In this document: positions 29,087 to 39,486 of the stretch, one piece after another
How positions within the stretch are numbered: the first letter of the stretch is position 1
Layout of the letters: each line of letters begins with the position of its first letter
Source: Streptococcus mitis
GTDB lineage: Bacteria; Bacillota; Bacilli; Lactobacillales; Streptococcaceae
Direction: 5' to 3'
Length of the DNA stretch: 64,000 nt
Assembly: GCF_946190065.1 (NCBI RefSeq)
Contig: NZ_CAMHZD010000005.1
Coordinates: 1-64,000 of the forward strand
The notes under the pieces: model-generated
Told to the model about the DNA's origin: nothing
The model's input: the letters and a program-made list of their open reading frames with translations, nothing else
The model's database searches: none
Program-made: the position numbers and the translations under genes

Positions 29087-29539
29087 TTAATCAATCAAAA
29101 TTTTAAAGAGATATTTACGAACCTTGTCTTCCATGCCTGCATAGCCATTTGGCTGATGTGGTTCTCCTGGGAAGAAAATCGCAAAATTGTGATAACCCAA
29201 CAAGAGTGGGTATTTTTCATGACAATGAACAAAGCCAATGTCACTCGCTTCGTCGAATGCTACTGCTTCATCTTTGATACGTGAACCGTAGCTAGAATAT
29301 TCATGGCCTTCTACCAGCAAATGCAAATCTGCATAGTTCTGATGATGCTCAAATTGATCATTTTCAGCTTGGTTGAGAACATTTTCCTGAACAACTAGAA
29401 AGACTTTATCTCCGTCAATCTCATACTTACCTAGTTCGAAAGAATCCTTACGGTGCTGATAGAGATAGTCGATAGCCTTATCTAGATTGGGATGAATTCC
29501 TTTGTAAAAGCCAATGTTTTTCAAATCGTCAAAAATCAT
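29087..29539 (-). CDS. YhcH/YjgK/YiaL-family protein, probable sialic-acid anomerase (NanQ-type)
   Basis: A 150-residue cupin-fold protein. Family features are DLHLLVEGHEY, FPGEPHQPNGY and conserved metal-binding His/Glu residues (NYADLHLLVEG, FPGEPHQ). The E. coli homologue NanQ (YhcH) speeds the alpha/beta anomer exchange of free Neu5Ac. Position within a sialate locus supports this role; a general sugar-binding role is the alternative. Upstream are an inverted repeat and a BOX element that separate it from the transporter genes. Confidence 0.85.
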   Translation of the reverse strand: MIFDDLKNIGFYKGIHPNLDKAIDYLYQHRKDSFELGKYEIDGDKVFLVVQENVLNQAENDQFEHHQNYADLHLLVEGHEYSSYGSRIKDEAVAFDEASDIGFVHCHEKYPLLLGYHNFAIFFPGEPHQPNGYAGMEDKVRKYLFKILID

Positions 29540-29584
29540 ACTGTTTCCTTCGTTTCTGATAGTTAACTAAAATCATTCTTAAGT

Positions 29585-29647
29585 TTATAAGTGTCTAACA
29601 AAATCTTTATGGTAAACAAATACCCAACATTTTGTAGACACTTATAA
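29585..29647. repeat. Near-perfect inverted repeat (about 63 bp) upstream of the YhcH-type gene
   Basis: TTATAAGTGTCTAACAAAAT at the left pairs with ATTTTGTAGACACTTATAA at the right, with one unpaired base and a 24-base loop. There is no T run on either side, so it is not a typical terminator. It may be a tiny mobile-element remnant or a regulatory hairpin in the yhcH leader. Confidence 0.65.
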
Positions 29648-29706
29648 CCTCTATATTCTCTAAATCTATAAAATATATTTCTGTATCTTGATAGATTTAT
29701 TTTCCT

Positions 29707-29812
29707 ATACTCAATGAAAATTGAAGAACAAACTAGGAAGCTAACCGCAGGCAATACTTAAGTATGGCAAGGTGACGCTGACGTAGTTTGAATTCAATTT
29801 TCGCAGAGTATT
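29707..29812. repeat. BOX element abutting the satC stop codon
   Basis: Begins ATACTCAATGAAAATTGAAG, contains GGCAAGGTGACGCTGACG and ends TTTTCGCAGAGTATT. Its last bases overlap the TAA stop of the permease gene. Confidence 0.85.
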
Positions 29813-30650
29813 AACCTTTGACCGCTCCCATAGTAATACCCTGAGTGAAGGATTTTTGGAAGACTAGGAAGACTGTTACGATTGGAACTGCTGCAAGAGC
29901 GGCACCTGCCATGATCAAACCATAGTTGGTTGCCATTTCAGCCTGCATAGTCGCAACACCGAGTGAAATGGTCAAATTATTACGTGAAGTCAACATTACC
30001 AACTGCATGAAGTAGTCGTTCCATGTATTGATGAAGGTAAAGATTGCAAGTGCTGCAAATCCTGGTTTCACAATTGGGAAGGCTACGCTCCAGAAGGTAC
30101 GAATCTCACCACAACCGTCGATTTTAGCTGATTCAAGCAATTCTGTTGGGATGTTTTCACTGAACTGTTTCATGAGGAAGACCCCGAATGGCCATCCAAT
30201 CAAAGGCAAGATAACTGCCCAGAGAGTATCGTGAATTCCCATGAAGTTGACGATACGTACCAATGGTACAAGGACAACTTGTTTTGGAAGTGCCATGGCA
30301 GCTATGAAGATAGCAAAGAGAATACGTTGACCATAGAAACGTTTTTTAGCCAATACATAACCTGCTAGAGATGAGGTCGCACAGACTAAGAACATGGTTA
30401 CCAATGAGATAAACACAGAGTTCCACATCCACTGCATAGCAGGGTTTTGCACCATGAGTTGTTGGAAGTTTTCCATGGTTGGCATTTTAGGGAACCATTG
30501 TGGCGGAATCATAATGGTATCAGGCTGTGATTTGAAGGCACCTGTCAAAATCCAGTAGAATGGAAAGATGAACAGCACAGTCAACAAGAGCAAAATGATT
30601 GTTGAAATAACAGTAAAGGCTGTTATAGGTTTCTTTTGTGTAGATTGCAT
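29811..30650 (-). CDS. satC: Sialic-acid ABC transporter permease SatC (MalG-type)
   Basis: A 279-residue inner permease with six membrane helices and the EAA loop ELLESAKIDGCGEIRTFWSVAFPIVKPGFAALAIFTF that contacts the ATPase. It ends in the MalG-like tail KSFTQGITMGAVKG. It pairs with the upstream permease. No ATPase is encoded in the locus, as in pneumococcus, where a shared ATPase (MsmK) energises several sugar importers. The stop codon coincides with the end of a BOX element. Confidence 0.92.
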   Translation of the reverse strand: MQSTQKKPITAFTVISTIILLLLTVLFIFPFYWILTGAFKSQPDTIMIPPQWFPKMPTMENFQQLMVQNPAMQWMWNSVFISLVTMFLVCATSSLAGYVLAKKRFYGQRILFAIFIAAMALPKQVVLVPLVRIVNFMGIHDTLWAVILPLIGWPFGVFLMKQFSENIPTELLESAKIDGCGEIRTFWSVAFPIVKPGFAALAIFTFINTWNDYFMQLVMLTSRNNLTISLGVATMQAEMATNYGLIMAGAALAAVPIVTVFLVFQKSFTQGITMGAVKG

Positions 30651-30665
30651 AGCTGTCTCCTTTCT

Positions 30666-31562
30666 TTAATATTCTACGTCGTTTCCGAGTGCTTTAAATT
30701 GAACAAAGCTTACGATAGCAATCATAACTGCCAAGAAGACGCCAATTGTGTTGGCATAACCATATTCTGTCAATTGGAAGGCTTTTTCGTAAAGGTAATA
30801 CATAAGTGTACTTGTTGAGTAGTTTGGACCACCTGAAGTCAAAAGCTGAATCAAGGCGAAAACTTGAAATGAGTTAATTGTTGTGATGATTGCGATGTAG
30901 AGAGTTGTTGGAAGAAGGCTTGGCCATTTAATCTTCCAGAAAACTTGAAATTCAGTTGCACCGTCTACACGAGCCGCTTCAACCAGTGAATTGTCAATAT
31001 TCCCCATAGCAGCTATGTAGAGGATGATTGGTTGACCAACTGAAGTTGTCAAGAGGATAATCATAATTGCCAGTAATGCCCAGTGTTTATCTCCCAACCA
31101 AGAAATATTCTGGCTGATGATATGGCTTGACTTAAGGACAAAGTTTAGAATCCCTGATAATGGGTCATAAATCCATTTCCAAACAACTGTTACGGCAACA
31201 CTACCTGTTACAACAGGAAGGAAGAAGACGAAACGGTAGAAAGATCTGGCAATAGCATTTTGATGGTAGGTTTGCGACGCCACAAAGAGCGAAAAGAGAA
31301 CAACAATCGGTACAGATCCAACAACCAAAATAACTGTGTTAATCAAAGACTTCATAAAGACAGGGTCTTTAAACATACGAATGTAGTTGTCCAATCCCAC
31401 AAACTCAAATTTAGTCATTGAATAGTTAAAGAAACTTGTAATGAATCCCATAATCATAGGAACCAATACAAAGATGACAAAGAAGAATAATACTGGTGCT
31501 AAGAAAGCGTAGGAAATCACTGTTTCCCGCATACGAATTTTATTGACTTTCACAGTCGGCAC
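30666..31562 (-). CDS. satB: Sialic-acid ABC transporter permease SatB (MalF-type)
   Basis: A 298-residue permease with six helices and EAA loop NSLVEAARVDGATEFQVFWKIKWPSLLPTTLYIAI. Partner of SatC with a 15-base gap between them. The order substrate-binding protein, MalF-type, MalG-type matches the pneumococcal SatABC locus (SP_1683 to SP_1681). It is separated from satA by about 190 bases holding a stable hairpin. Confidence 0.92.
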   Translation of the reverse strand: MPTVKVNKIRMRETVISYAFLAPVLFFFVIFVLVPMIMGFITSFFNYSMTKFEFVGLDNYIRMFKDPVFMKSLINTVILVVGSVPIVVLFSLFVASQTYHQNAIARSFYRFVFFLPVVTGSVAVTVVWKWIYDPLSGILNFVLKSSHIISQNISWLGDKHWALLAIMIILLTTSVGQPIILYIAAMGNIDNSLVEAARVDGATEFQVFWKIKWPSLLPTTLYIAIITTINSFQVFALIQLLTSGGPNYSTSTLMYYLYEKAFQLTEYGYANTIGVFLAVMIAIVSFVQFKALGNDVEY

Positions 31563-31691
31563 CTCTCTTTCACAAATAGAATATTTTGGATTTTCTTGAA
31601 CAGTTTTAAAATCAAAATGAAATTTTTTAAGATTCGCTTATGTAAGAACTTCATTTTAATTTCGTGACAGTTTCTGATATTTCAAATAAAA

Positions 31692-31735
31692 TCCTCCCTT
31701 TTCTTACATAGATTATGCACAGGGAAAAGGGAGGA
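31692..31735 (-). terminator. Intercistronic hairpin between satA and satB
   Basis: Minus strand CCTCCCTTTTC pairs with GAAAAGGGAGG, followed by ATTTTATTT. It is probably a leaky terminator or 3'-stabilising stem giving more binding protein than permease. Confidence 0.7.
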
Positions 31736-31753
31736 GTCAATCTGATTCAGTGC

Positions 31754-33154
<1,401 letters not shown>

Positions 33155-33208
33155 TCATCCGATGCATCCACCACTCTCCTCTGCTTTTTATTAAGTCAGT
33201 AAGTACTT

Positions 33209-33313
33209 ATACTCTTCGAAAATCTCTTCAAACCATGCCAGCTTCGCCTTGGCGTACTCAAGTATAGCCTGCGCCTAGCTTCCCAGTTTGCTCTTTGATT
33301 TTCATTGAGTATT
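33209..33313. repeat. BOX element (reverse orientation) abutting the PTS gene stop codon
   Basis: Begins ATACTCTTCGAAAATCTCTT and ends GATTTTCATTGAGTAT. The final bases overlap the TAA stop of the EIICB gene. It separates nanE-PTS from satA. Confidence 0.85.
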
Positions 33314-34829
33314 AATCATCTACACCTAAAATTTCATTAATACTATTTTTATATAAGATTGCTTTTGCTCCATATATTGCTTGAATACCACCCTTCACTT
33401 CTAAGACATCAACTGCACCAATTTGTTTTAAAAGTGCTTTATCAACTTGATGAACTTCTTTTACAGCTACACGTAAACGTGTCACACAAGCATCTACATC
33501 TTCTATATTATTTGATCCACCCAACGCTCTGATAATTTGTAGGCTATCCTGTTTTAAATGATCTGCAGTATTTGAAGTTGAATCTGTGGATTCAGAAATT
33601 TCTTTAGAATCTACTTCTTCTCCTCGTCCTGGCGTTAGAACGTTGAATTGAGTAATGAACCATCTAAAAACAATATAATACAGAACACTCCAAATAAGTC
33701 CAAATGGAATCTGAAGAACCCAATTCGTTTTAGCGTTCCCCTGCAAAATTCCAAATAAAGTAAAATCGATTACACCTCCTGAGAATGTGTTTCCTATTGA
33801 AATATTTAAGACGTCTGCAATAAAGAAGCTGACACCATCAAGGAATGCGTGTACAACATATAGAACCGGACTGACAAATAGAAACATAAATTCAATTGGT
33901 TCTGTAATACCGGTAATAAAAGATGTTAAAGCAACTCCAAAAAACAGACCCGCGTATTTTTTACGACGATTTTTAGGAACACTATGGTACATCGCTAAAC
34001 AGGCAGCCGGTAAACCGAACATCATTGTTGAGAAACGACCTGCAAAAAACCTTGTTCCTTCTGTAAATAATCCAGAATGAGTCGGGTCGGCTAATTGAGC
34101 AAAAAATATTTTTTGAGCTCCAACCACTGTTTGTCCTGCAACAGTTTCAACACCACCAAGTTCAGTATACCAAAACATAGGGTAAATCATATGATGTAAG
34201 CCTACTGCTCCAGAAAGTCTCATTAAAAATCCATATAGAAAAGTTCCAATTGGACCCGCCTGAGAAATATATCCACCTGTAGAAACAAGAAGTTGTTGAA
34301 AAGGTGGCCAAATAACAAAGAAGACAAAGCCAATTAAGATAGAAGAGAACGATGTAACAATAGGAACGAAGCGTGAACCCCCAAAGAATCCTAAAGCGGA
34401 AGGTAATTGAATATTGTTATATCGATTGTGCAAATATACGGCAACTATTCCGACAACTAATGCTCCAATAACTCCAGTATCAATTGCAGATCCTTCTGCC
34501 ATAAAAAGTTTTACCAGAGCTTTAATCGTTGCAGTCATAACTAAGTAACCAGTTACTCCTGCTAGCGCAGCGGTTCCTTTATCTCGTTTCGCTAAGCCAA
34601 TACATAATCCCACACAGAGAAGTAGTGATAAATTACTGAATACAACCTCTCCTGCAGAGCTCATTACTTGGAATATTGATTGAAAAAAACTATTGTCTAG
34701 TATTGGATAAGTTGCTATCGTGGTTGGGTTTGAAAGTGCACCACCAATCCCCAAAAGTAGACCTGCTGCAGGAAGTATAGCTATAGGTAACATAAAAGCT
34801 TTTCCAACTTTTTGTAAAACTTTAAACAT
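33312..34829 (-). CDS. PTS EIICB component (glucose/N-acetylhexosamine type) of the nan locus
   Basis: A 505-residue fusion of an EIIC channel (residues 1-390, about ten helices; start MFKVLQKVGKAFMLPIAILPAAGLLLGIGG) and an EIIB domain with the phosphorylation site NIEDVDACVTRLRV, Cys448. No EIIA is fused, so it must borrow one. The homologue at this position in pneumococcus (SP_1684) has been associated with amino-sugar uptake in the nan locus. Its actual sugar could be ManNAc or GlcNAc. The gene follows nanE by 18 bases in one operon. Confidence 0.9.
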   Translation of the reverse strand: MFKVLQKVGKAFMLPIAILPAAGLLLGIGGALSNPTTIATYPILDNSFFQSIFQVMSSAGEVVFSNLSLLLCVGLCIGLAKRDKGTAALAGVTGYLVMTATIKALVKLFMAEGSAIDTGVIGALVVGIVAVYLHNRYNNIQLPSALGFFGGSRFVPIVTSFSSILIGFVFFVIWPPFQQLLVSTGGYISQAGPIGTFLYGFLMRLSGAVGLHHMIYPMFWYTELGGVETVAGQTVVGAQKIFFAQLADPTHSGLFTEGTRFFAGRFSTMMFGLPAACLAMYHSVPKNRRKKYAGLFFGVALTSFITGITEPIEFMFLFVSPVLYVVHAFLDGVSFFIADVLNISIGNTFSGGVIDFTLFGILQGNAKTNWVLQIPFGLIWSVLYYIVFRWFITQFNVLTPGRGEEVDSKEISESTDSTSNTADHLKQDSLQIIRALGGSNNIEDVDACVTRLRVAVKEVHQVDKALLKQIGAVDVLEVKGGIQAIYGAKAILYKNSINEILGVDD

Positions 34830-34847
34830 AAAATTCCCCCTTACATC

Positions 34848-35546
34848 TTATTTGAGACCAGCAACAAAGCGTTCTGTAATCTCTTTTGGTCTAGTAATAG
34901 CGCCACCAACAACAATACCTCGCACTCCATATCCTAGGATTTGTTTGGCTTGTTCTGGTGTATGAATTTTTCCTTCTGCAATGACATCTACACCAGCATC
35001 ACAGAGTTTTTTGATCAATTCAAAATCGGGACCATCCACTTTAGGACTGTAAGATGTGTATCCTGATAAGGTTGTTCCGACAAAGTCAATTCCTGCTTCA
35101 ACGGCTGCCAATCCTTCCTCGAAAGTACTTGTATCAGCCATCAAGAGCTGGTTAGGATATTTTTCCTTAACCTGACGAATGAACTCTTGAATCTCCAAAC
35201 CATCATAGCGTTCACGCTTGGTACAATCCAGAGCAATGACCTCGATGTCCAGTTCTGCCAGTTCATCAACTTCTTTCATAGTAGCAGTGATGAAGGGTTC
35301 TTGCGGTGGATAATCTCGTTTTATTATCCCAATGATTGGAAGGTTTGTAACCTCCTTGATTTCCTTGATATCGCGAACACTATTTGCTCGGATACCGACT
35401 GCTCCACCTTGCTCAGCCGCTTTGACCAGCAATGGAATGACTCCTCCCGCTTCTGTATAGAGCGGTTCGTGAGGAAGGGCCTGACAAGAAACGATGATTC
35501 CATCTTTGATTTGTGCAATCAAAGCTTCTTTAGTAATCTGTGGCAT
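34848..35546 (-). CDS. nanE: N-acetylmannosamine-6-phosphate 2-epimerase
   Basis: Converts ManNAc-6-P to GlcNAc-6-P in the sialate pathway. The 232-residue (beta/alpha)8 protein contains [35 protein letters not shown] (catalytic Lys context), [27 protein letters not shown] and [17 protein letters not shown], all NanE signatures. AGGAAAG-type site before the ATG. First gene of the nanE-PTS operon, with the same promoter module as the lyase operon. Confidence 0.96.
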   Translation of the reverse strand: MPQITKEALIAQIKDGIIVSCQALPHEPLYTEAGGVIPLLVKAAEQGGAVGIRANSVRDIKEIKEVTNLPIIGIIKRDYPPQEPFITATMKEVDELAELDIEVIALDCTKRERYDGLEIQEFIRQVKEKYPNQLLMADTSTFEEGLAAVEAGIDFVGTTLSGYTSYSPKVDGPDFELIKKLCDAGVDVIAEGKIHTPEQAKQILGYGVRGIVVGGAITRPKEITERFVAGLK

Positions 35547-35580
35547 CCTCTTTCCTCCTTTTCTTTGTTCTTATGAGTTC

Positions 35581-35609
35581 ATTATATACCATTTGTTAAG
35601 CGCTTTCAA
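35581..35609 (-). promoter_or_regulatory. Promoter of nanE-PTS with overlapping cre-like site
   Basis: Minus strand TTGAAA, 17 bases, TATAAT. TGAAAGCGCTTAACA (35594-35608) overlaps the -35 and spacer, in the same place as in the lyase promoter. Confidence 0.82.
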
Positions 35610-35624
35610 TACTTTGTCATAGAA

Positions 35625-35638
35625 TAGATTTCAGTTTC
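35625..35638 (-). promoter_or_regulatory. Upstream motif GAAACTnAAATCTA, nanE copy
   Basis: GAAACTGAAATCTA, 15 bases upstream of the -35, matching the lyase copy except for one base. Confidence 0.55.
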
Positions 35639-35665
35639 AAAAGTATTTTATAGAACAGCTGTTTC

Positions 35666-35679
35666 TGAAAGTAGTTTCA
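35666..35679. promoter_or_regulatory. Candidate RpiR operator, nanE copy
   Basis: TGAAAGTAGTTTCA, identical to the lyase copy and at the same distance from the -35; here it is extended by one more base pair to C...G. Confidence 0.6.
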
Positions 35680-35746
35680 GATAACATAAATATCCGTACC
35701 TATTACTCAAAATTACGAATCTTATTATAAACTTCTATATCAATAA

Positions 35747-35793
35747 AACCAGTCTAGAATTCCCATCTTTTTACAGGACTCCAGACTGGTTTA
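35747..35793 (-). terminator. Terminator of the surface protease gene
   Basis: Minus strand AACCAGTCTGGAGT pairs imperfectly with AATTCTAGACTGGTT, followed by TTATT, about 45 bases beyond the stop. Confidence 0.75.
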
Positions 35794-35835
35794 TTTTAGA
35801 TTAACATAAAAGTTCAAAGAACAACTGAAGACAAA

Positions 35836-38800
35836 TTAACTGTCTTTTCGCTTATAAGAAATCATTGCTCCAAGGAACATTCCTACAAAACCAAGCAAAA
35901 CTGTTGTTATTGATTTATTCTCACCTGTATCTGGTAACTTAGCCTGTTCATTGTTACCTACTTTATTCTCTGATTGACTAAATCCTGAGTTCTCATTTGT
36001 AGATAACAATTTAGATGACAGTGAAAGTTCTTCAACCTTGTTATCTTCTGTAGGATTTTTAAATGGTAGATTGTCAATGGAGCGTCGGAAAGTCATCGCA
36101 TAAATACTAGAATTGTTAATTTCAAAAATAATCTTTCCAACTTTTTGTTCGAATTCAATAGTATGTAGTTTTCCTTCTGGATCTACAGCATAAACATTCT
36201 CAACGGACTGATCTGTAGCAAAAGTAACAAGGACTTTTCCTTCAAGTTTAACATATCTTCCATTTACGTCCTTCAATTTGATATCAAATGCTTTGTAGTT
36301 TAATGAACTTAAATCACTAACTTGAACTTCTTGCATTTGAATACCTATCACATTTTTCAATACTTCTTCTGAAGCTTGAATTTGAATACTTCCTGTTTCA
36401 TTTTTTAAAATACGTTGTGAACTAGCAATTCCTGTGATAACGTTCTTAGTTTCTGCTTCATCCTTACTGTCTTTATTATTTACTTGTTTATCAGTAGATT
36501 TCACTACTGAACTTCCTTCTCCTGAGGTTGATAATGGACCCATATATTCTGGGATTTCTAGTATCGGAGATTCAGTGAAAGGAACTCCGCCTGTGAAGTC
36601 ATGCTGTTCAACTGTTGGAGCTGGAAAGTCTCCTAATGTGGATAGAACACCGCTATACTCTGGAACTTCTGTAACAAGTGAGTCGCCTCCGTTAACTCCG
36701 CCTGTGAAGTCATGCTGTTCAACTGTTGGAGCCGAGTCTTCTCCTGAGCTTGATAATGTATCACCCATATACTCTGGCTTAGCTACTGTAGGAGCTGGAG
36801 AATCTCCTAATGTGGATATAATACCGCTATACTCTGGAACTTCTGTAACAAGTGAGTCGCCTCCATTCACGCCACCTGTAAACTCTGGCTTAGAGACTGT
36901 AGGAGTCGCAAAGTCACCAGATGTACCTAAAATACCAGAATCTTCTTTTCCACTATCTTTTTTTGGATCTAATTTCCCAGCTAAATCCTTATCCGAATCC
37001 TTCTTAGAAGGTTCCACTTCTTTATCTTCCACATAGACAGGATCTTTTGGTTGACCCTCAATATAAGAACGAACCCAATCCAGCTGCTCTTTTGATAAAA
37101 CCAAACCACCACTACGGCTTCCTACAACACCATTTTGGTGAACTCCAATTAAAGCACCTTTATCATTATAAAGACCACCACCAGACGCTCCAGGTTTCGT
37201 ACCTCCATAGCTAATTCCCTCTATTCCAGAACCGAAGTCTGTAGTTCCTACTACTTTGCTATCTAAAACTGGACTTAGCTTGTTATCTGGAAAACCATAG
37301 ACCGAAACTGAATCCCCCTCTGCAACTTTCGAAGATCGTTTTACAACCTCTACAGGAGTTACTCCTTTTACCTCTTCTTTTAATCGAACCAAAGCTAAGT
37401 CATTTTTAAATCCAAATACTGAATCTTTCTTATTCCAATAAACAATATCATCATCTGAAAAATTCACAGACAACCCATTCGGTAAAGTTGCTTTATACAC
37501 TGTATTGGTACGACCAGATTTAGTAACTACCTCAGAACCTTTAACTGTTAAGAAATTATGAGCGACTGTTAACACCAAATTTGGTGCAATTAAAGTACCT
37601 GACCCCGACCCATCTGGCGTTTGAATATGCGTTGTAGCATAGAAATTTTCTGAGCCATTCGGAGCTTGTAATACCTCTTTACTAGGCACAGGTAAGTTCG
37701 ATTTACCACTCAAATCAACCTTTCCAACTTCAGTTCTTGCAAAATCCGAAGAAGAGGTAGATGGAGGAGTTATCGAATCTACTACCGCTCTTATAATTGT
37801 ATTACCTAAAGCTAACTTACTGACATAGTCATCAGACCAAGTAGTATCACTTGCTAGTTTGTTAATTGACACTCCGTTATAGGATACCACTTTAGCTGTT
37901 GGGGAAGTTGCTATTAACTGTTTGAAGTCTGGATTTTGTCTTAAATGAAAATTCAAGCCACTTCCAACGGGACCTTCCTGAACAACCTTATCTGAAATCA
38001 AGCGAGTTCCTTTAGTATCTTCCACTCGAAGTAGAACACGACCTTTTTCTTCACCTTTTACTAAAGTAGCTCGACCTTTTTCATCAAAACTATACAAAGC
38101 ACCATCAATCTCAGATTCTACATCTTTTAAAGCTATATGATTTTCATCATAGTAGTAACGGTTTGCACCATCTATATACCAACCCTTTATACCATATTTA
38201 TCAATCATAGAACGAATCCAAGCTCTGTGCTTGTCCGTAAAAATCGTACCACCCCCAATACGCTCACTCTCAGGGGCGCTTGAAGTATTGGTTCCGTGCT
38301 GGTGGATACCGACTACTTCTCCCTTATCATTAAACAAAGGAGCACCTGAAAAACCTCCTAAAGCTGAGGAGTGATAAGTGACTGCACCACTCTCTTTATT
38401 GACACTGCTCACAGTTGTTGAGACTGAATAAGCCTTACCATCTTTCAATCGAGCTTTATTTTCTTTACTTAAATTTGGAGTAGAAAAATCATTGGGATAT
38501 CCGACCATAGTGATGCTATCACCCGTAGAAACCTCTTTATCACTCAACTCTCTTGGAGAGTCCTCACCTCCCGTCATAGCTTCTACAGGCTTTTTAGTAA
38601 CTACTACCGCTAAGTCATTACCATATTCTTTACCAAAATTCTTCTCATCATACAAATGAATAGAGTCTTTTTCAAGAGACTCGGATACCCCTGATGTGGG
38701 TACTTTGTTACTCTTCTCTGTTTCTGAGTTCATCACAACATAACTACGAGCAGACTCCCCACCACGCAAGACCGCAGACTTATCCTCTTGGTTTTTATCA

Positions 38801-39114
38801 TAGTAGTTATGAGCTACTGTTACCATCACATTCGGCGCTACAAAGACACCGCTACCTGATGCGGTTTGTTTTCCACTTGTTCCGCTATCATAAGTGGTAT
38901 AAGTCATAGCAACACCTTCTGCAGATTTACTATGAACGTCCACATCGTGAATATCACTACCGCCTTGAATAACATCAGCAGAAACAACCCCGCCACCAAT
39001 AATTGGTAACTCTGGTGCAGCTAAGCCAATCACTGCGGATAGTGTCAAACAACCAACCAAACCATAAGCTTTGGATTTACGAAATTTTCCCAAACCTTTT
39101 AAACATACAAACAT
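35836..39114 (-). CDS. Cell-wall-anchored tandem V8-like serine protease (LPDTG)
   Basis: A 1092-residue surface protein with two complete S1B/V8-like protease domains. Signal peptide: residues 1 to about 47 (FRKSKAYGLVGCLTLSAVIGL). Domain 1: TVAHN with His102, GNDLAVV with Asp167, GGFSGAPLF with Ser256, then GIHQHG. Residues 311-355 hold a choline/glucan-binding-like stretch (GWYIDGANRYYYDENH). Domain 2: TVAHN with His519, KNDLALV with Asp572, GASGGGLY with Ser644, then GVHQNG. Residues about 727-865 are EYSG/STLGD/APTV linker repeats, followed by a beta-rich domain, the LPDTG sortase motif at 1060-1064, a membrane helix and tail KRKDS. The His after the catalytic Ser region resembles glutamyl endopeptidases, so cleavage after Glu is possible. 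GAGG precedes the start. Substrate unknown. Confidence 0.9.
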   Translation of the reverse strand: MFVCLKGLGKFRKSKAYGLVGCLTLSAVIGLAAPELPIIGGGVVSADVIQGGSDIHDVDVHSKSAEGVAMTYTTYDSGTSGKQTASGSGVFVAPNVMVTVAHNYYDKNQEDKSAVLRGGESARSYVVMNSETEKSNKVPTSGVSESLEKDSIHLYDEKNFGKEYGNDLAVVVTKKPVEAMTGGEDSPRELSDKEVSTGDSITMVGYPNDFSTPNLSKENKARLKDGKAYSVSTTVSSVNKESGAVTYHSSALGGFSGAPLFNDKGEVVGIHQHGTNTSSAPESERIGGGTIFTDKHRAWIRSMIDKYGIKGWYIDGANRYYYDENHIALKDVESEIDGALYSFDEKGRATLVKGEEKGRVLLRVEDTKGTRLISDKVVQEGPVGSGLNFHLRQNPDFKQLIATSPTAKVVSYNGVSINKLASDTTWSDDYVSKLALGNTIIRAVVDSITPPSTSSSDFARTEVGKVDLSGKSNLPVPSKEVLQAPNGSENFYATTHIQTPDGSGSGTLIAPNLVLTVAHNFLTVKGSEVVTKSGRTNTVYKATLPNGLSVNFSDDDIVYWNKKDSVFGFKNDLALVRLKEEVKGVTPVEVVKRSSKVAEGDSVSVYGFPDNKLSPVLDSKVVGTTDFGSGIEGISYGGTKPGASGGGLYNDKGALIGVHQNGVVGSRSGGLVLSKEQLDWVRSYIEGQPKDPVYVEDKEVEPSKKDSDKDLAGKLDPKKDSGKEDSGILGTSGDFATPTVSKPEFTGGVNGGDSLVTEVPEYSGIISTLGDSPAPTVAKPEYMGDTLSSSGEDSAPTVEQHDFTGGVNGGDSLVTEVPEYSGVLSTLGDFPAPTVEQHDFTGGVPFTESPILEIPEYMGPLSTSGEGSSVVKSTDKQVNNKDSKDEAETKNVITGIASSQRILKNETGSIQIQASEEVLKNVIGIQMQEVQVSDLSSLNYKAFDIKLKDVNGRYVKLEGKVLVTFATDQSVENVYAVDPEGKLHTIEFEQKVGKIIFEINNSSIYAMTFRRSIDNLPFKNPTEDNKVEELSLSSKLLSTNENSGFSQSENKVGNNEQAKLPDTGENKSITTVLLGFVGMFLGAMISYKRKDS

Positions 39115-39152
39115 GCATTACCTCACTTTAACTTTCAAAGTTAATTTATCCA

Positions 39153-39158
39153 AGTATA
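39153..39158 (-). promoter_or_regulatory. Putative -10 of the surface protease gene
   Basis: Minus strand TATACT, 39 bases before the ATG, no good -35. The leader has a TTAACTTT/AAAGTTAA palindrome (39128-39144). From here to 39486 the sequence is very AT-rich and shows no gene. Confidence 0.35.
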
Positions 39159-39486
39159 TTCTAAAAAATAAAATATTACAGTTTCCATTAGCATAACACT
39201 CTCTACTTTGATTCTTACAATAAAAATAGCTATAGATTATTTTGTTGCTTTACAAATGCTATTTAAGTACTGTATCTCTAGGAATATAGTTTTTTATAAG
39301 ATATTATCCTAATCAGAAAAACTAAGTTATACATAAACTTATATATAAATGTTCATTTGTAGCCAAACTGTATATTTTCTTATAAATTATAACATATTTC
39401 ACAGACGCTTTCCAATGTATTGAAATAGCTTATACCCAACTAGATAGAAAATGAATTGTTTGACACCACAGCCCAGAAAAAAACTC

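Noticed and set aside
36580-36930. Short direct repeats resembling a CRISPR array
   Set aside because: They lie in frame within the surface protease, have no unique spacers of even length, and no cas gene is near.
36434-37036. 200-residue open frame on the plus strand across the protease repeats
   Set aside because: It is antisense to repeated protease codons and simply mirrors their periodicity. No ribosome site, and the composition (Pro/Ser/Val) follows from the repeats.
39159-39486. AT-rich gap before the protease gene, inspected for small RNAs or ORFs
   Set aside because: Only a weak -10, a short palindrome and AT-rich sequence; nothing beyond the later BOX element is supported.
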